Positions 47,142-58,330 of a stretch of 64,000 nucleotides of DNA are shown here, one piece after another (the stretch's first letter is position 1; each line of letters begins with the position of its first letter). This DNA is from Pogonophryne albipinna (lineage: Eukaryota; Chordata; Actinopteri; Perciformes; Artedidraconidae), in contig CM053256.1 of the NCBI GenBank assembly GCA_028583405.1, positions 24,959,325-25,023,324 on the forward strand, given 5' to 3'. The notes beneath the pieces are model-generated. The model ran no database searches. It was not told the origin of the DNA and saw nothing but the letters and a program-made list of their open reading frames with translations. A program made the translations under genes and the position numbers.

Positions 47142-47785
47142 AAAATAATAAAAGTAGGGTAGACATGTGGATATTATCCGGCTGAACAAAACGTGCATTT
47201 ATCTAACAGGTTCGTTTTCCACAGACCTTATTTCCAGCTATTTTCCAAAATCCTATGGAGAAATCCCATTGCTTTCCGTCGAGGGAATCCGAGCGCAGCT
47301 TACTTCCGGGTTTTAGGACGCGTCACTGCACCACTTGCATAGACCTCACAGCGGGCGGAACTTGTCATAAAGTCCGCGAAAATAAAGCCCGCCCATTTAG
47401 AGGGAAGATATGATTGGTCAATTGTACTGTCATTTGACATTACTCTCTCATTGAGTTACTATAGCTGGCCCTCTGTGAATGTAGAGAGGGACCAACGAGC
47501 TCTCCCGTCTTCACATAACTCGCAGAGACGGCATTTAACCCTTCACATTCCAACAGAAACTGAACAGGCAGATTCGAAGGATTTATTTATTTGCAAATGT
47601 TATTTTAAATACAATTAAATCAAGTTATTTTGGTAAAACTAATAAAAATGTAACAACAACAAATATTTTAAAAAATGTTTTTTTTTTATGTTTTCAAATA
47701 TTATTTTTTAGAATATCTTAGGCCCTCACAGAGGGCCTAGAGGGCCCTCACAGAGGGCCTAGAGGGCCCTCACGGCTCGCCACTG

Positions 47786-48159
47786 CTCAGAGATTTGTCT
47801 CCATCAGGAGCTTACCTCTCTCCTCCTGCTGTCTCTCCAGCAGCTTTATCCCCGTTTACTGCAGAGAAGGCTCAGCACTGAGCGCCGAGCGATGCTAATG
47901 AATTCACCCTTAACAAGGGTGTGATTAGCCTATTGATTCTTTCCTCCAACTTCCTTGCCGCCGCTGCAAAAATGGTCTTGGCCGATTACATTTCTGTGAC
48001 ACTGCACATTGACACCAACAACCCCAGATGCAAATGTCTGTGATTGGTCTGCCTTTGCACGTTAAAGGTCACGCAACATTTCCCACCGCTGTGTATTCCC
48101 AATGGCACAGACATAACATTAACGTGTTCTGCTTCCATGGTTTCCTTGTCTTCATGCAG
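47786..48159 (+). other. Probable intron end upstream of exon 48160-48356
   Basis: No coding signal. A possible branch point 'cattaac' (48117-48123) is followed by pyrimidine-rich 'gtttccttgtcttcatgcag', giving a good acceptor at 48158-48159. Confidence 0.5.
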
Positions 48160-48356
48160 ACTGAAGCAGAAGTCACAGTCCGTCGATATTGCCACTCAAG
48201 GATTCTCTCCGACCCTGGTGCCAGCCTCACCCCCCAACAAGGCTTCACCAACTGTTGCCAAGACAACAGCCGTCCTGGCCGTGCAGGAGAACAACACCAA
48301 CAACTCCCAGCGCCGCAGCCCCCGGTGTGGGGAGCTGAAGAGGGGCTACACCATAG
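48160..48356 (+). CDS. Candidate internal coding exon of an unidentified gene
   Basis: A 197-bp segment lies between a branch point/pyrimidine tract/CAG acceptor and an ATAG|GTAAGA donor. The second frame is open from end to end. The first base closes a split codon, 65 full codons follow, and one base remains for the next exon (phase 2 in, phase 1 out). Codons are G/C-ending-rich (CTG, AAG, CAG, GTC, GCC, GTG) unlike the AT-rich flanks. The peptide begins LKQKSQSVDIATQGF and ends RRSPRCGELKRGYTIG. It is rich in Ser, Pro, Thr and Asn, with no transmembrane or folded domain visible, so it looks like a disordered, possibly phosphorylated linker. I cannot name the gene. The other frames across it are shadows. 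Neighbouring exons are not visible in this window, implying long introns. Confidence 0.6.
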
Positions 48357-48376
48357 GTAAGAGACCCCGCGAGGGT

Positions 48377-48413
<37 letters not shown>

Positions 48414-48573
48414 GGAGGAACTGGTGAGGGCAAATCTACGGGGTTATGACAACTCAAAAACATTCACATTTTTGAAATGTTCTTTGCAATTTCCCAACTT
48501 GTAAAAATATTTCAACAAACAAACACCTGCTAGAGTTCCAATTCTCAAAATGTAATCAACCACCTTAGAATAT
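48357..48573 (+). other. Start of downstream intron
   Basis: Follows the GTAAGA donor. It includes the (TCTG)9 run beginning 20 bases after the splice site. Confidence 0.45.
48377..48412. repeat. (TCTG)9 microsatellite next to splice donor
   Basis: Nine perfect TCTG units in the putative intron, starting 20 bases into it. Confidence 0.95.
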
Positions 48574-49459
48574 CAGGGTTTCCCACACATAGACTTTACT
48601 TGGGTGGGCCGCCCAGGTATATTTCGCGACCCTTTTTAAAAATAAATAAAAATGTACTGTGAACGCAACGCTGCGCAAATGTGGGTCTGCCTCACAGAGG
48701 GTGACTGGCTGTCTACATGATGTGGCCTGCCGACATGACCACTGTCATACAGATCATAAATCAAAGCCCTTGATTGGTCTCTGTGTGTCATTCAAGCTCG
48801 GGATAACCTCAGCTCAGGTGAGGTTAAGGACTCTTTAGATAGTTAACTTAGTCTAAGTTCTCAGTGGGTCTCAAATGGTTTGGTCACCATTTATGTGAAC
48901 ACATATTTCCATTTGAGGGGGTAGTGATTAGTCAAATATGCATGAATTAAAAAAAAAAAGTTAACTAGGTGAAAAAAGGTAAGATACACTTTTAAAACGT
49001 GTTGAGAGTTAAAACTAGTCTTTGCTGCTGCCTCAAAGAGGAGCAGGGGGAGAGAGGTGAGGCTGATTCAGGAGCCCAGACACACTCACAACTATAAATG
49101 AACCAAAAATACATAAATAAACAAGTTTCAGTGTTTTTTCATATTGGATATGGTATTGGTTATGGCCATGATTTTATGATTATTGAAATGTATACAGTTC
49201 TGTTTCATATAGGTGTTCCCATAGATCTAGTCTCTTTATTTTCCCCTCAAAATGCACCAGATTGATGCATTTAACTCCAACATTTAAAAAAGAAAAAATC
49301 TTACCGGGGGAGCATGCCCCCGGACCCCCCTAGAGGATTTGAGGTCCACCCCCACTTAAAATCACATGGATAGGTTCCTAAATACATTTACAATTGTATT
49401 TAAATAGTAACCCATGTCCATATATAATTATTTGTGGGTAGTAGATTTAAACTATAGGG

Positions 49460-50865
49460 CAGGGGTGCCCAACCAGTCGATCACGGGGAGATTCCCAGTC
49501 GATCGCGAGATGTGTCTAAAAATAGAACAACAACATTCTGTTTTATCGTTAATGTCCTATAACATAATCTTCCTGTGCCAGAATAATGCAGTTGAACGCA
49601 TCAAAGCTTTGTGATTGGCCGGCGTGACCCCATGTGTCGGGGCGTGGCTGGTGGGCAGTGGGCACTAATTCGCTAACGTTGTCCGTGTCAACAGGAGTGA
49701 CAGTCCGCACACAAACAAGACCGCAATTATGGCAGAAGGAAAACATATATAATTTTCACTCCGAGTGGGAGGATGATTATTTTTGTATCTATTCCAATTC
49801 AAAGTCCTTCTGTCTCATCTGCAATGCGAGCGTGGCTTTATCGAAGAAGGGTAATTTAGGAGCGGCATTTCAAAACAGTGCACAAATGCTACGAGACGGA
49901 TTTCCCTCCTAATTCTGCCCTACGCTCCCAAAAGGGGAGGGGCCTGAAAGGACAGCTAAATGCACAGCAGTCCATTTTCACCAGGCCCAACAACAAGAGC
50001 AAGGCTGCTCCATAGCATCTTATCGTGTCAGTCACGTTCTTGAGAAACACATGAAGCCTTTCAAAGACGGCGAAGTTCTGAAAGAAGCATTCCTGGAGGC
50101 TGTGACGCGCTTTTGGGGGACAGTAAAAAAAACAGTAGAATTTCAACAGGTTTTTGATATAATAAAAACTCAAGTTAGATACCGTTATTAATCAGCTGTA
50201 AGTTGTAGTTTGTTTGAACTTATTCATTATAATTATTGTACAAAATGGTATAAGAATGCAAACTTAAATTGATTATAGTCTATTATCAATTCAGGTTAAG
50301 AAACTAATGTTGCTAGCATCCTATTTTAAAGGCATTTCTTTTTATAATCTACTAAAATGCAACAAAAAAAGGGTTTGATTCTATTAATTTTGTCTTTTTT
50401 AGTGCACTTTGGCAGCAGATTCCTGTGTAGCTTCAGATCTGAGTTGTCTTATTAGTAAGCCTAATTTATACTTTTGTAGCAACACTATTTTTATATAATG
50501 GCAAAGAAAGGGTTCAGAGTCTTTTCTTTTTTCCCTGTGTCATATGTGGCAGCACTGTTCAATGTTTCTTAAAACATTACCCACTGTAGTGACGTGTGAA
50601 TAAACTCCAACTCTGTATCAACAACACTGTTGTGTAACTTCAGTTAAATACTTGTATGTGTGTAGATTAGAAAGAGGTAAGATAAAGGATCTGCAGTATT
50701 TTATGAAGTGTTAATCGTACAAAGGTCAGTTTTATACAAGTAGAAGTGTGTATTTACCTGGTAGGCTGTCAGTAATGGCTACGCCTCTCTATTTGGACTG
50801 GTAGATCTCGGCAGACTGGCAACTTTAAAAGTAGCTCTCGGTTCAAAAAAGGTTGGGCACCCCTG
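49460..50865 (+). mobile_element. hAT element, 1406 bp, exact 8-bp TSD, nested
   Basis: Begins CAGGGGTGCCCAACC and ends GGTTGGGCACCCCTG, perfect 15-bp inverted termini. CTATAGGG is duplicated on both sides (49452-49459 and 50866-50873). It contains the start of a transposase gene but is far shorter than an autonomous copy, so most of the coding region is deleted. The ends match the 325-bp MITE at 12248-12572. Confidence 0.95.
49729..50125 (+). pseudogene. BED-finger hAT (Charlie-like) transposase, N-terminal remnant
   Basis: After an ATG at 49729, frames give WEDDYFCIYSNSKSFCLICN, then ALSKKGNL, HFKTVHKCYETDFPPNS, FTRPNNKSKA and MKPFKDGEVLKEAFLEA. These are the order and style of ZBED/GTF2IRD2-like hAT transposases. 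BED zinc-finger ligands are visible as C-x2-C (49811 and 49820) and H-x4-H (49866 and 49881). At least three frameshifts and a stop interrupt it; one extra base lies between the Cys and His pairs. The catalytic and dimerisation domains are deleted. Inactive. Confidence 0.8.
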
Positions 50866-51417
50866 CTATAGGGCTATCACTATGGGCAGCAACGCTGTAA
50901 ATATTGACAAATAAATCCAGCAAAATGGCACAAAGAAAAACTGGTAGTGGCCTGGCTAGGTGTATAATTCCCGGCCTGACTTATTGTCTCGGTCCGGCCC
51001 TGCCTGTACCTGTTCGCTCTGCCATCGCGTGAAGGGTCTGCTCACAAGCGACCAACAGAAAGGTTAATGTTAATGTTGTTGTTGCACGTCACGTCACCTC
51101 ACCACCACAGGTGGCGTGGTTGTGGGGAGGCATCTATCTGCTGCGGGTCTATTTCTGTGTCAGAGTTTAGGTTACACTTCAGGGAGCTGACTCCTCAAAG
51201 TTGATGAAATGAGTTTGAGCTAAACTAATTCCAAACTCATAAGTGCTCTGCGCTCCTGTTCTCCATGTTAATGTGATTCAGTTAGCAGGGTGTTCGGGTC
51301 AAGGTTAGAAAAAAGGAAGCGTGTAGGGAAAGTACACAGGCTGAACCACTGAAGGTAACGGATTCCTTTTATATTTGTGGCGACAAATTTGATGCTTGTT
51401 GCCAAGATTTTTATGTA

Positions 51418-51780
51418 GTTGTTATTCCCCTGCTGTGTTTTGTTGAACACAAACGGCTGTCCGTTTTCAGTTTGCGACGGAAGATATGCAGACTTTCTGC
51501 TGTCCTGATGTCAATGGGGAGCTCATTCCACCATTTAGAAGCAAGGATAGCAAACAGGCGTGTTTTTGACTCGCAGTGATGGAGTACCAAGCCGATTGGC
51601 TGAAGCCGAGCGTAGTGCACGTGCTGGAGTGTCTGGTTTAACCAAGGCCTGGGTGTAGGAAGGGGCTGATCCCCTCACAGCTCTCTAGGCCAGTACCAGT
51701 GTCTTGAAGCGGATTCTGCCAGCCACTGGCAGTCAGTGAAGGGAGCTGAGGAGCGGTGTAGTGTGGGAGAACTTGGTTTG
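51418..51780 (-). mobile_element. LINE RT C-terminal fragment with stops and a frameshift
   Basis: On the minus strand 51780-51640 reads QTKFSHTTPLLSSLH, a stop where Trp is expected, then LPVAGRIRFKTLVLA, a second stop, then RAVRGSAPSYTQALVKP. It continues as RLGTPSLRVK and, after a frame change, TRLFAILASKWWNELPIDIR and FRRKLKTD. This is the C-terminal region of a non-LTR RT of a different family from the L2-like copies. Non-functional. Confidence 0.75.
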
Positions 51781-52985
51781 AAATTGTAGACTGAATTTGG
51801 ATAATCTTAAAATATGACATTTTTCATTTAAGTTAAATAAAAATATAATAATGTGAGTTCCAAGTGACAATTGGGGTTAACATGGTTTGTTGTTTAACAC
51901 ATCAGTTTGAAGGAATACCTTCAAAACAAATCATAGTAAATCAGAAAGAGAGTCAACAATGAGATAATAATAATAGCCGGCGAAAAAAGGAATTGACTAA
52001 TTAGCTCACTTTCCATGTTAGTTGATCATTTTTTACATGATACATAGTTTATTTTAAGAAACTTTACCAACATGTTCAAATGTCATGGGCAATTATGGAC
52101 AGGTATACAAAGGATAAAAAAGCTCCATAGTTTCTGTGTTTTAGGAATTATATGAAAAAGGACAAAAACACAACACATTTCTGTCCAACCTGCATAAGGT
52201 ATATCATGGTTACTAAATCAGACATAATTATACTGATTGTTCATACATTTTTCTGTCTGGACAGTTTCAATCAACGAATGGATTTATTTGTGGATCTACA
52301 TTTGGAGTCATGCAAGTCCAATTGGAATCAGATCTTACTTTTTGGACAGATTCAATCTGGTTTTTTCGGTCTGGTCGGAGTTGGATTGCGATTTTTTTAC
52401 ACCAGCCTGAATGGACCAATTCAAATGGAAAATGTAAATTTGTAATTAAAATAGCGCCTTAATGTTTTAATATACTGTATTCATGCCTTTTTAAGAAAGG
52501 TTAAATAATATCAAAGCTCCTAAGCTGATGATCAAAAACTTTTCACCCAAATGCAATTCAAATGTTGTCAGCTTTGGCATCTACCAATACCCATAAGGTC
52601 CCCAAATAGATGTTACCTTTTTCTATGATACTAAGACGAAGTAGTGCCAATCAAACTGCCAGTCAGTTCTCAATCTTGAGTAACCATTGGACTGTATTAA
52701 AAATCATTATTTGCCCATCCCTAGGATATGTTTTGATAACAATCAACTACACTCAGAATACAGTTTGGTTTTGGATTAAATATGATCTGAAATTAGCACA
52801 CTTTATCATCCGCAACCAAAGCAGAAAAAGTGCCACCAAGGTGATCAGCTAATGTATCTCAAGGGAGTTTTTGCTGATCCATCAGATCTCTTTATAGTGT
52901 TCATGAAGAATTTAAATTTCACATTAGTTCCTTGAGCATATGAACTGCCATTAGGTATGTTAATCTGGGCGGCAGCTTTGAACTT
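51781..52985. other. Noncoding sequence
   Basis: Frames at 52152-52445 and 52610-52852 are AT-rich and unrecognised. No clear repeat. Confidence 0.4.
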
Positions 52986-54023
52986 GGGCTGCGTTTCACT
53001 TCGGTTAAATGGATTCCTTGCGTCCCTCACTTGCGTCGTTTCCCTGCGACTAGTCCCTCCCACCAGGGAAGCATGGAGAGACGCAAGGAAACCACGAGAA
53101 GCAGGGAAATGAGTTTTAAGAGCAATGGGACGTCGTTTCCTCCGGAGCGTCACGTGAAGCGACGGCAGTTTGTGATGATGCCGCACAGCTGATCGTCTGA
53201 CAGCAGCTCTGTCCCCGTTGTTTTCACACACACCCCCGCCTCTGTTAGTACACATTTACTGACACAAACATTTGTATCATCTGTTGTCGACCCAAATAAA
53301 TAAAATAAAATAAGAACTCATTCTCAAAAAAGATAAACACCATTCTTAAAATGTATAAACGAACAATAGTTTGATTAATATTGATTAGAGTGCACAATAG
53401 AAATAAAATAATTGAGAGAAGAAAAAGAGATTATTATCTATCAAAACCCAGTTAGATTAACATTCATTGGATTGCACACTTTGTTTGTTTGTGTGGATAT
53501 GTAGCACATTAACATTTTAATAGCACTTAATGACTGACTGAATGGAAATGACAATAAATGAAAATGTAAAACGAAAAAAGCGATCATGAAAATGTTTCCA
53601 ATAAATGAATAAAATGATTTTTGACCACTTTGCAGATATATCACATATTTGTAACTAAATGATACATTAATTGAAACAAAACACAGACTGAGGAGTGACT
53701 CTCGTGAGGTTCATGTATTTTCTTCACTCCACTGGGAAACTGCTCTCATGTCAAGAAGCATGAGATCAGTGCATGCGCTGCATCGTCCAATCAGTGAGCG
53801 ATACACAGTAAGGGGGCGGGGCGAGTGTCTGAGGATTTCACCGGAGGATGGTCTGGTGGTTCCTCGGTTATCGCTCCTCCATTATCGCTCGTCGCTCCTC
53901 GATCCTCGGTCCTCCGGCAGAAATAAGGCCACTGGGACTCTACTCAAGATGGCGCAGACAAATCAACTTCCGGTGATACCGAGGAGCGAGGAAATGAAAA
54001 ATAAGAGAAGTGAAACGCAGCCC
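52986..54023. mobile_element. DNA element with perfect 16-bp inverted termini
   Basis: Left GGGCTGCGTTTCACTT (52986-53001) and right AAGTGAAACGCAGCCC (54008-54023) are exact reverse complements. No TSD of 2-9 bp is obvious. The outer 250 bp on both sides are GC-rich, while the centre (53270-53700) is very AT-rich. Frames inside (136 and 96 codons) show no transposase motif. Superfamily unassigned. Confidence 0.75.
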
Positions 54024-56834
54024 TGGTCTCGGTTTTGAGGGGATCCTTTCACATTGGGTCATTGGTCGCCGTTTGCATCGCGGTAGAAAGAGAGGGTCAG
54101 GACTGGGCAAAGGTGTGTGTCCTCACTTGTGTGTCTGCTGCTGCTGCCACACTCTGATGAGCTTTCTACAGAGTCATCATGAATCGACTCCACTCCCGAG
54201 GCCAGGCATCGACAGCAGGACAGATTGATCTGCAGTCGTCCGCATCAGTTCCGTGGACGATAATCGATAGAGGAAATTGTGGAGTAAAAGCCTGGCAGGA
54301 CAGGTGGAGAGACTGTTGATATTTCAATGTGCTCTCATCATCCATTACCTAGTATTATCAGTGGAGACTGGGCTCTTTTTAATAAAGTGAGGCTCGGAAG
54401 TCAGCCATTAAATGGAACGTGACTTATTGTGCTTTTAACTACAAAGTAACAAGCTGTACGGCCTCTAAAGCCTGAGTCGTACCAGTTAATCATTTGGTCG
54501 TTGGCCTAGATAAACCCCCCTCACATCCTGAGTTTCTCCCCATATGACTACAGAAACACTGCTTCTGTCAGTCATTTACGCCGCTGTATCGCATAATGAG
54601 ACATTGATTAGTGACTGTTCCGTCTCTCCACTTCCTATCTAGATGGGACCCAGTGAGCCCTGTGGCATTTCTCTCTCGTCTCACCCGGGCCAGGCTGCTC
54701 CTACTGAGCTGATCATGCTAATGTATTCTAATGGGAGAGTAATAATGTGGCGGGCAGCGTGCTGTGCTGTCTGCCACACTTCAGAAGGACCTGTCATAAG
54801 AGGCATGAGAGACATTCACCACCTACATTTTAATAACCCCACCAATGAACCCCCCACCAGGATGGCAACAACCATCATCTGAGGAGGAGCAGTGATTGAT
54901 GTGTTGATAAGCTGTATTTGAATTACATGTGCCACATATTTTTATAGTCATTGCACCGTCTTCTGACGCCATTTCAATGTATAGTTTGACTTGATACAGG
55001 TAATGATCCTTTGGAAATGTATATACTTTTAGCCAAGTGTGGCGTCAGTTGCATTCATTCATTAACATCATATATCAGAATCGAGTATATTTCAAGGTGC
55101 ATTTACACAAATAAGGAATTTGCTTTGGTGTATGGTGGTTCAAACATAAACAACATAGTACATGGATTTCAATGTATTGATTCCGCATCATACTTGTGCA
55201 ACTCTAGCTTGTTCTGTAGAGCATATCATCTCAACACCATTTTATAGAAAGGCCACTCACAGTATCAACAAACTGAGGCTTTTTTTTCTGTGGTGAAGGA
55301 ATAATCTGAAAATGTAGTTCCCACTCATATGTTTAGACTTATGGCAGCCACGCTTATCTTTGAAACCTTTTGAAATCCAAGTGTTGTTTTGACACTCAAA
55401 AAAACCACTTCCATGGTGCACGTGAATGCAGCATTCATGATCAGTTCGTGGCTTTCTTAAGTCACTCAATTAAGTCCATCTTCAAGGCAATAATCCCCGA
55501 CCTTATCCTGCTTCCTTTGTTTAGGTGAATTCATCTACATAGTATGTGAGCAGAACACTAACATACAATAACAACAGGTGGGGAAATCTGACGGATTCAT
55601 GATCAATTGAATTGTTTGGAAGGCTGACTCTATACATATCGGAACCCAAAAAGAGTTGTAATTTTCAACCATCGCTAAGTGATTCATTCATACTTTGTAT
55701 ATTATGTTTTGGAACAAATCTATAAACAAACAAAGAACACTTTGTTTTGGTGCAAAAGAGGAAGGAAAAGGAAATGGCCAAGGTGCCTGTGATGCCTTCT
55801 CTGCAGCATGGCTTCCTGAAAAGGTGTGACACTTGAACAGACTTCCAGCACCTCTGTGAGACAGCCTCAAGTCCCACCGCCATGTCTGACCTTTACATCA
55901 TTGTAGCCGGCCTGTAGCCTCCACTCTGGGTCTCAATGAGCTCTACTCGCTAATAAAATGCCAAACAGAACAACGTCTCTGCTGCTCTACACTATTACAC
56001 TTTTCTAACACTGTTATTGGGTGCGTGCAGTACTCTTCTATCTCTTTGTTTTCCAAGGTTGACTCATGCTCATGTGCTTGTTCACAGAACATGTGGGTCT
56101 ACTTCTGCATGTGTTGGCCTGAAGTTAACTTTGGAAACAGTTTTTGACTGTTAGGTAAGCGCTTGCTGGCGGGAGATATGCTGCTGTCCCTCCTGCAGAT
56201 CTCTTTGTATGAGTGCAAAGAGAGAGCCTTCGCAGTATGTCGCTGCAGATAATGGCTTCTAAGAGGAGAGCTGCTGCACTTCTCGCCTCCTTGCATCCCT
56301 CCACACCCCCCCCCCCCACACCATCCTGTTTGTTTCTGCTCTTTCTGCCATTTTGTTCCTCTGCTCCCTCACACATTCCCTCCCTCCTCTTCCCTCTCTG
56401 CACCTTGTCTCGCACTCTCGCCATCTTCACACCCTCTACCTTGTTATCCTCTAATGTATTTCCCGCCTGTCTGACCGGGGGATATAGGCAGAAGGTAATC
56501 TGTCTCAAGGACAGACGGACAGACCAACAGATTGCTACTAACTGTGGCACCAACCTTGGCTCTGGTCTTGAAGAGGCATTTCATCACATTATGCTTCTGT
56601 CAGACTTATTTTACACACTCAAGAGACAGCAAGAGTCCTTCTTTTGCATGCACTTACAAAACAAGGATGAACAGTTCATTTCAACAGTAGGAAAAGGGAT
56701 TTTTTTATAAAATGGTTAAGCACCTCATCAGTTTATGTAAATACTGAGACATTTTTTTAATATTTACAATATCCAAAAGAAATGCCTGCCGGTTTCTTCT
56801 TTAATTTAGCTTTTTAAGGGGTCTTTTGGGGTTT
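54024..56834. other. Noncoding sequence
   Basis: Around 54640-54760 is a block with many TAAT/ATTA-like and 'gatcatgctaatg' motifs and little repeat character, a possible conserved noncoding element (guess). A pyrimidine-rich stretch with a C9 run lies near 56306-56316. The overlapping frames at 56125-56710 follow that low complexity. Confidence 0.4.
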
Positions 56835-56915
56835 TTGGGGTTTTTCCTTTCTTGAAGGCAACTGACGCCTTAGGCCTTAAAAGCCATACAAAAATTAGAT
56901 TATTATTATTAATTA
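56835..56915 (+). mobile_element. Retroposon 3' tail fragment
   Basis: 'cttgaaggcaactgacgcc', 'ttaggccttaaaagcc' and 'atacaaaaattagatt' followed by ATT repeats resemble a LINE/SINE 3' end. No coding portion. Confidence 0.35.
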
Positions 56916-58137
56916 AATGTACTCCATAAGAGTTAAAACACCACTATATATTATACTCTAATGTACCTGTTGGAGATAATAATTTTACATTAACTTTGTT
57001 CACTTTATGCTTACTTGTCATTTCTAAAAATGTTACATCATTGAATTGCTACAGTATGAGAAAGAAAGTAATGGCTATATTTATAACAAATTCACCCGGC
57101 TTTCTAATCTTTTCAAGAACAAGTGTGAATTTCTTACCTTAATGTTTACCTGCTTTGCTTATTTGTCAAAACAAATCTTACATTTTATAAAAAAAAGTGT
57201 CCTCAAAAGATACTTCAAAGCATTAAATGTAATATTCTGACACCTGCAGACTCCATGAAAAACATTGTTTATGATATCCTGTGAAGATGTTTTATAGTTT
57301 GTGTGCGGAATTATTCAAGCGCTGACATGCTTTGCTTCCTCAGTGAGTTTGTGAGGCTTGCAGAAAGCAGAGACTCTGCTAACACAGCAGTGTCTCCACA
57401 GCAGCTGACAGAGGAAATGCTAATAAACAAGACAGAACCACACATGTTGGGAGTATTGCCCCATGAGCAGCAAACCCTGCTACTGCAGCCATGTGACTGA
57501 TTATTCCCCTGTTAGTTATTCATTGGATTTTCACTTCAGGGTCGAAGAGGGGAGGAACCGGTGCCGGGGAGTAATACTCTGACTGCTGCAGGCTCAACAA
57601 GCCTCGCTGTTGCATGAGAGTCACGGGAATGAAATTAGTAGCTGCACAAAAAATGGAAGTTAGCGTCTGGTTGGATGATAAATGGCCATCGTCTTGTTTC
57701 TTTACATCGTATACTTTTATTTTGAGTGTGGACCCCTATTTCCAGCAGCTGTAGAGTCACAGCATGTTAGCTTGTGAGGAGCTAATCACTATGGCAGTTG
57801 ACAGTTACAGCCAGCGCTGCGGGCAGTACACCGGAGTGGCTGCTCTGTTTCTGTTTGATGTAATTGTCTCAGGTGGCACGTCTCTTGTGTTTACATATCC
57901 AGATCGTAGCCAGCGGTGCCAATTACACACAAGCCTCAGTAAGACATCTCTCTGTTTTCCTATGGAAATGGAACAACGTACACATCTGTGACAATTTCAA
58001 AGGAAAAGAAAAATGGTGTGCTTGACCTTGATAGTGCAGTATTCTCTGGATGATTATAAATTATTCTCGCTAGTCCACTTTTTAGTTTGATTGCCACATT
58101 TTTCAAATGATTGCACTCAATACTGGAAAACTGTTGA
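56916..58137. other. Noncoding sequence
   Basis: No supported feature. Confidence 0.4.
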
Positions 58138-58330
58138 GCAATGTTCAACTTTTGAAGCTTCGACGGAAGCGTCAGCCAATCAAATCATATGCCAGTACAA
58201 GCTCTAGCCAATCAAACCGCGTGCTTGTGTGTCCGGGGCGGGAGATTCATGTGATTGGTTGTTGGTCGAGCTTCAGACACGCCCCCGGGAAGCTTCGACG
58301 CACGCCGCCATGTGGACGCTGCATTAGTAC
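58138..58330. promoter_or_regulatory. CCAAT-box cluster between direct GAAGCTTCGACG repeats
   Basis: Two exact GAAGCTTCGACG direct repeats (58154-58165, 58289-58300) bracket a GC-rich stretch. It has two CCAATCA boxes (near 58176 and 58208) and a reverse ATTGG (near 58255), plus 'ggggcgggag'. CCAAT plus GC boxes are promoter-like, but no TATA box, exon or start codon context is evident. The direct repeats could equally mark a mobile element. Confidence 0.25.

Larger units (their letters stand above)
46629..47785. mobile_element. Nonautonomous hAT, 1157 bp, exact 8-bp TSD
   Basis: Begins CAGTGGCGACCCGTGA and ends TCACGGCTCGCCACTG, 15 of 16 paired. CTCAGAGA flanks it directly (46621-46628 and 47786-47793). 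The interior has a C18 run (46667-46684), a perfect 15-bp-arm palindrome CTAATCATAAATCTA at 47106-47141, a family X-like segment (47240-47340) and two tandem 'tcacagagggcctagagggccc' units near 47725-47770. No transposase frame. Confidence 0.9.
48574..51000. mobile_element. hAT-like element (left end and interior), host of nested hAT
   Basis: Begins CAGGGTTTCCCACACATAG, a hAT-like terminus. At 48796-48925 it carries 'gataacctcagctcag' and 'tagatagttaact.tagtctaag', shared with the hAT at 60922-62010. At 49245-49375 it holds the G/C-rich block shared, inverted, with 2318-2445. The right terminus was not recognised, so the end at about 51000 is a guess from resumption of unrelated sequence. A complete smaller hAT (49460-50865) is inserted in it. 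Confidence 0.5.

Noticed and set aside
54643..54882. Possible exon after 'cacttcctatctag'
   Set aside because: Acceptor-like sequence is present, but the peptide is unrecognised and no donor fits; left as noncoding.
56125..56710. Opposed 142- and 165-codon frames
   Set aside because: Caused by a pyrimidine-rich stretch with C9; no recognisable protein on either strand.
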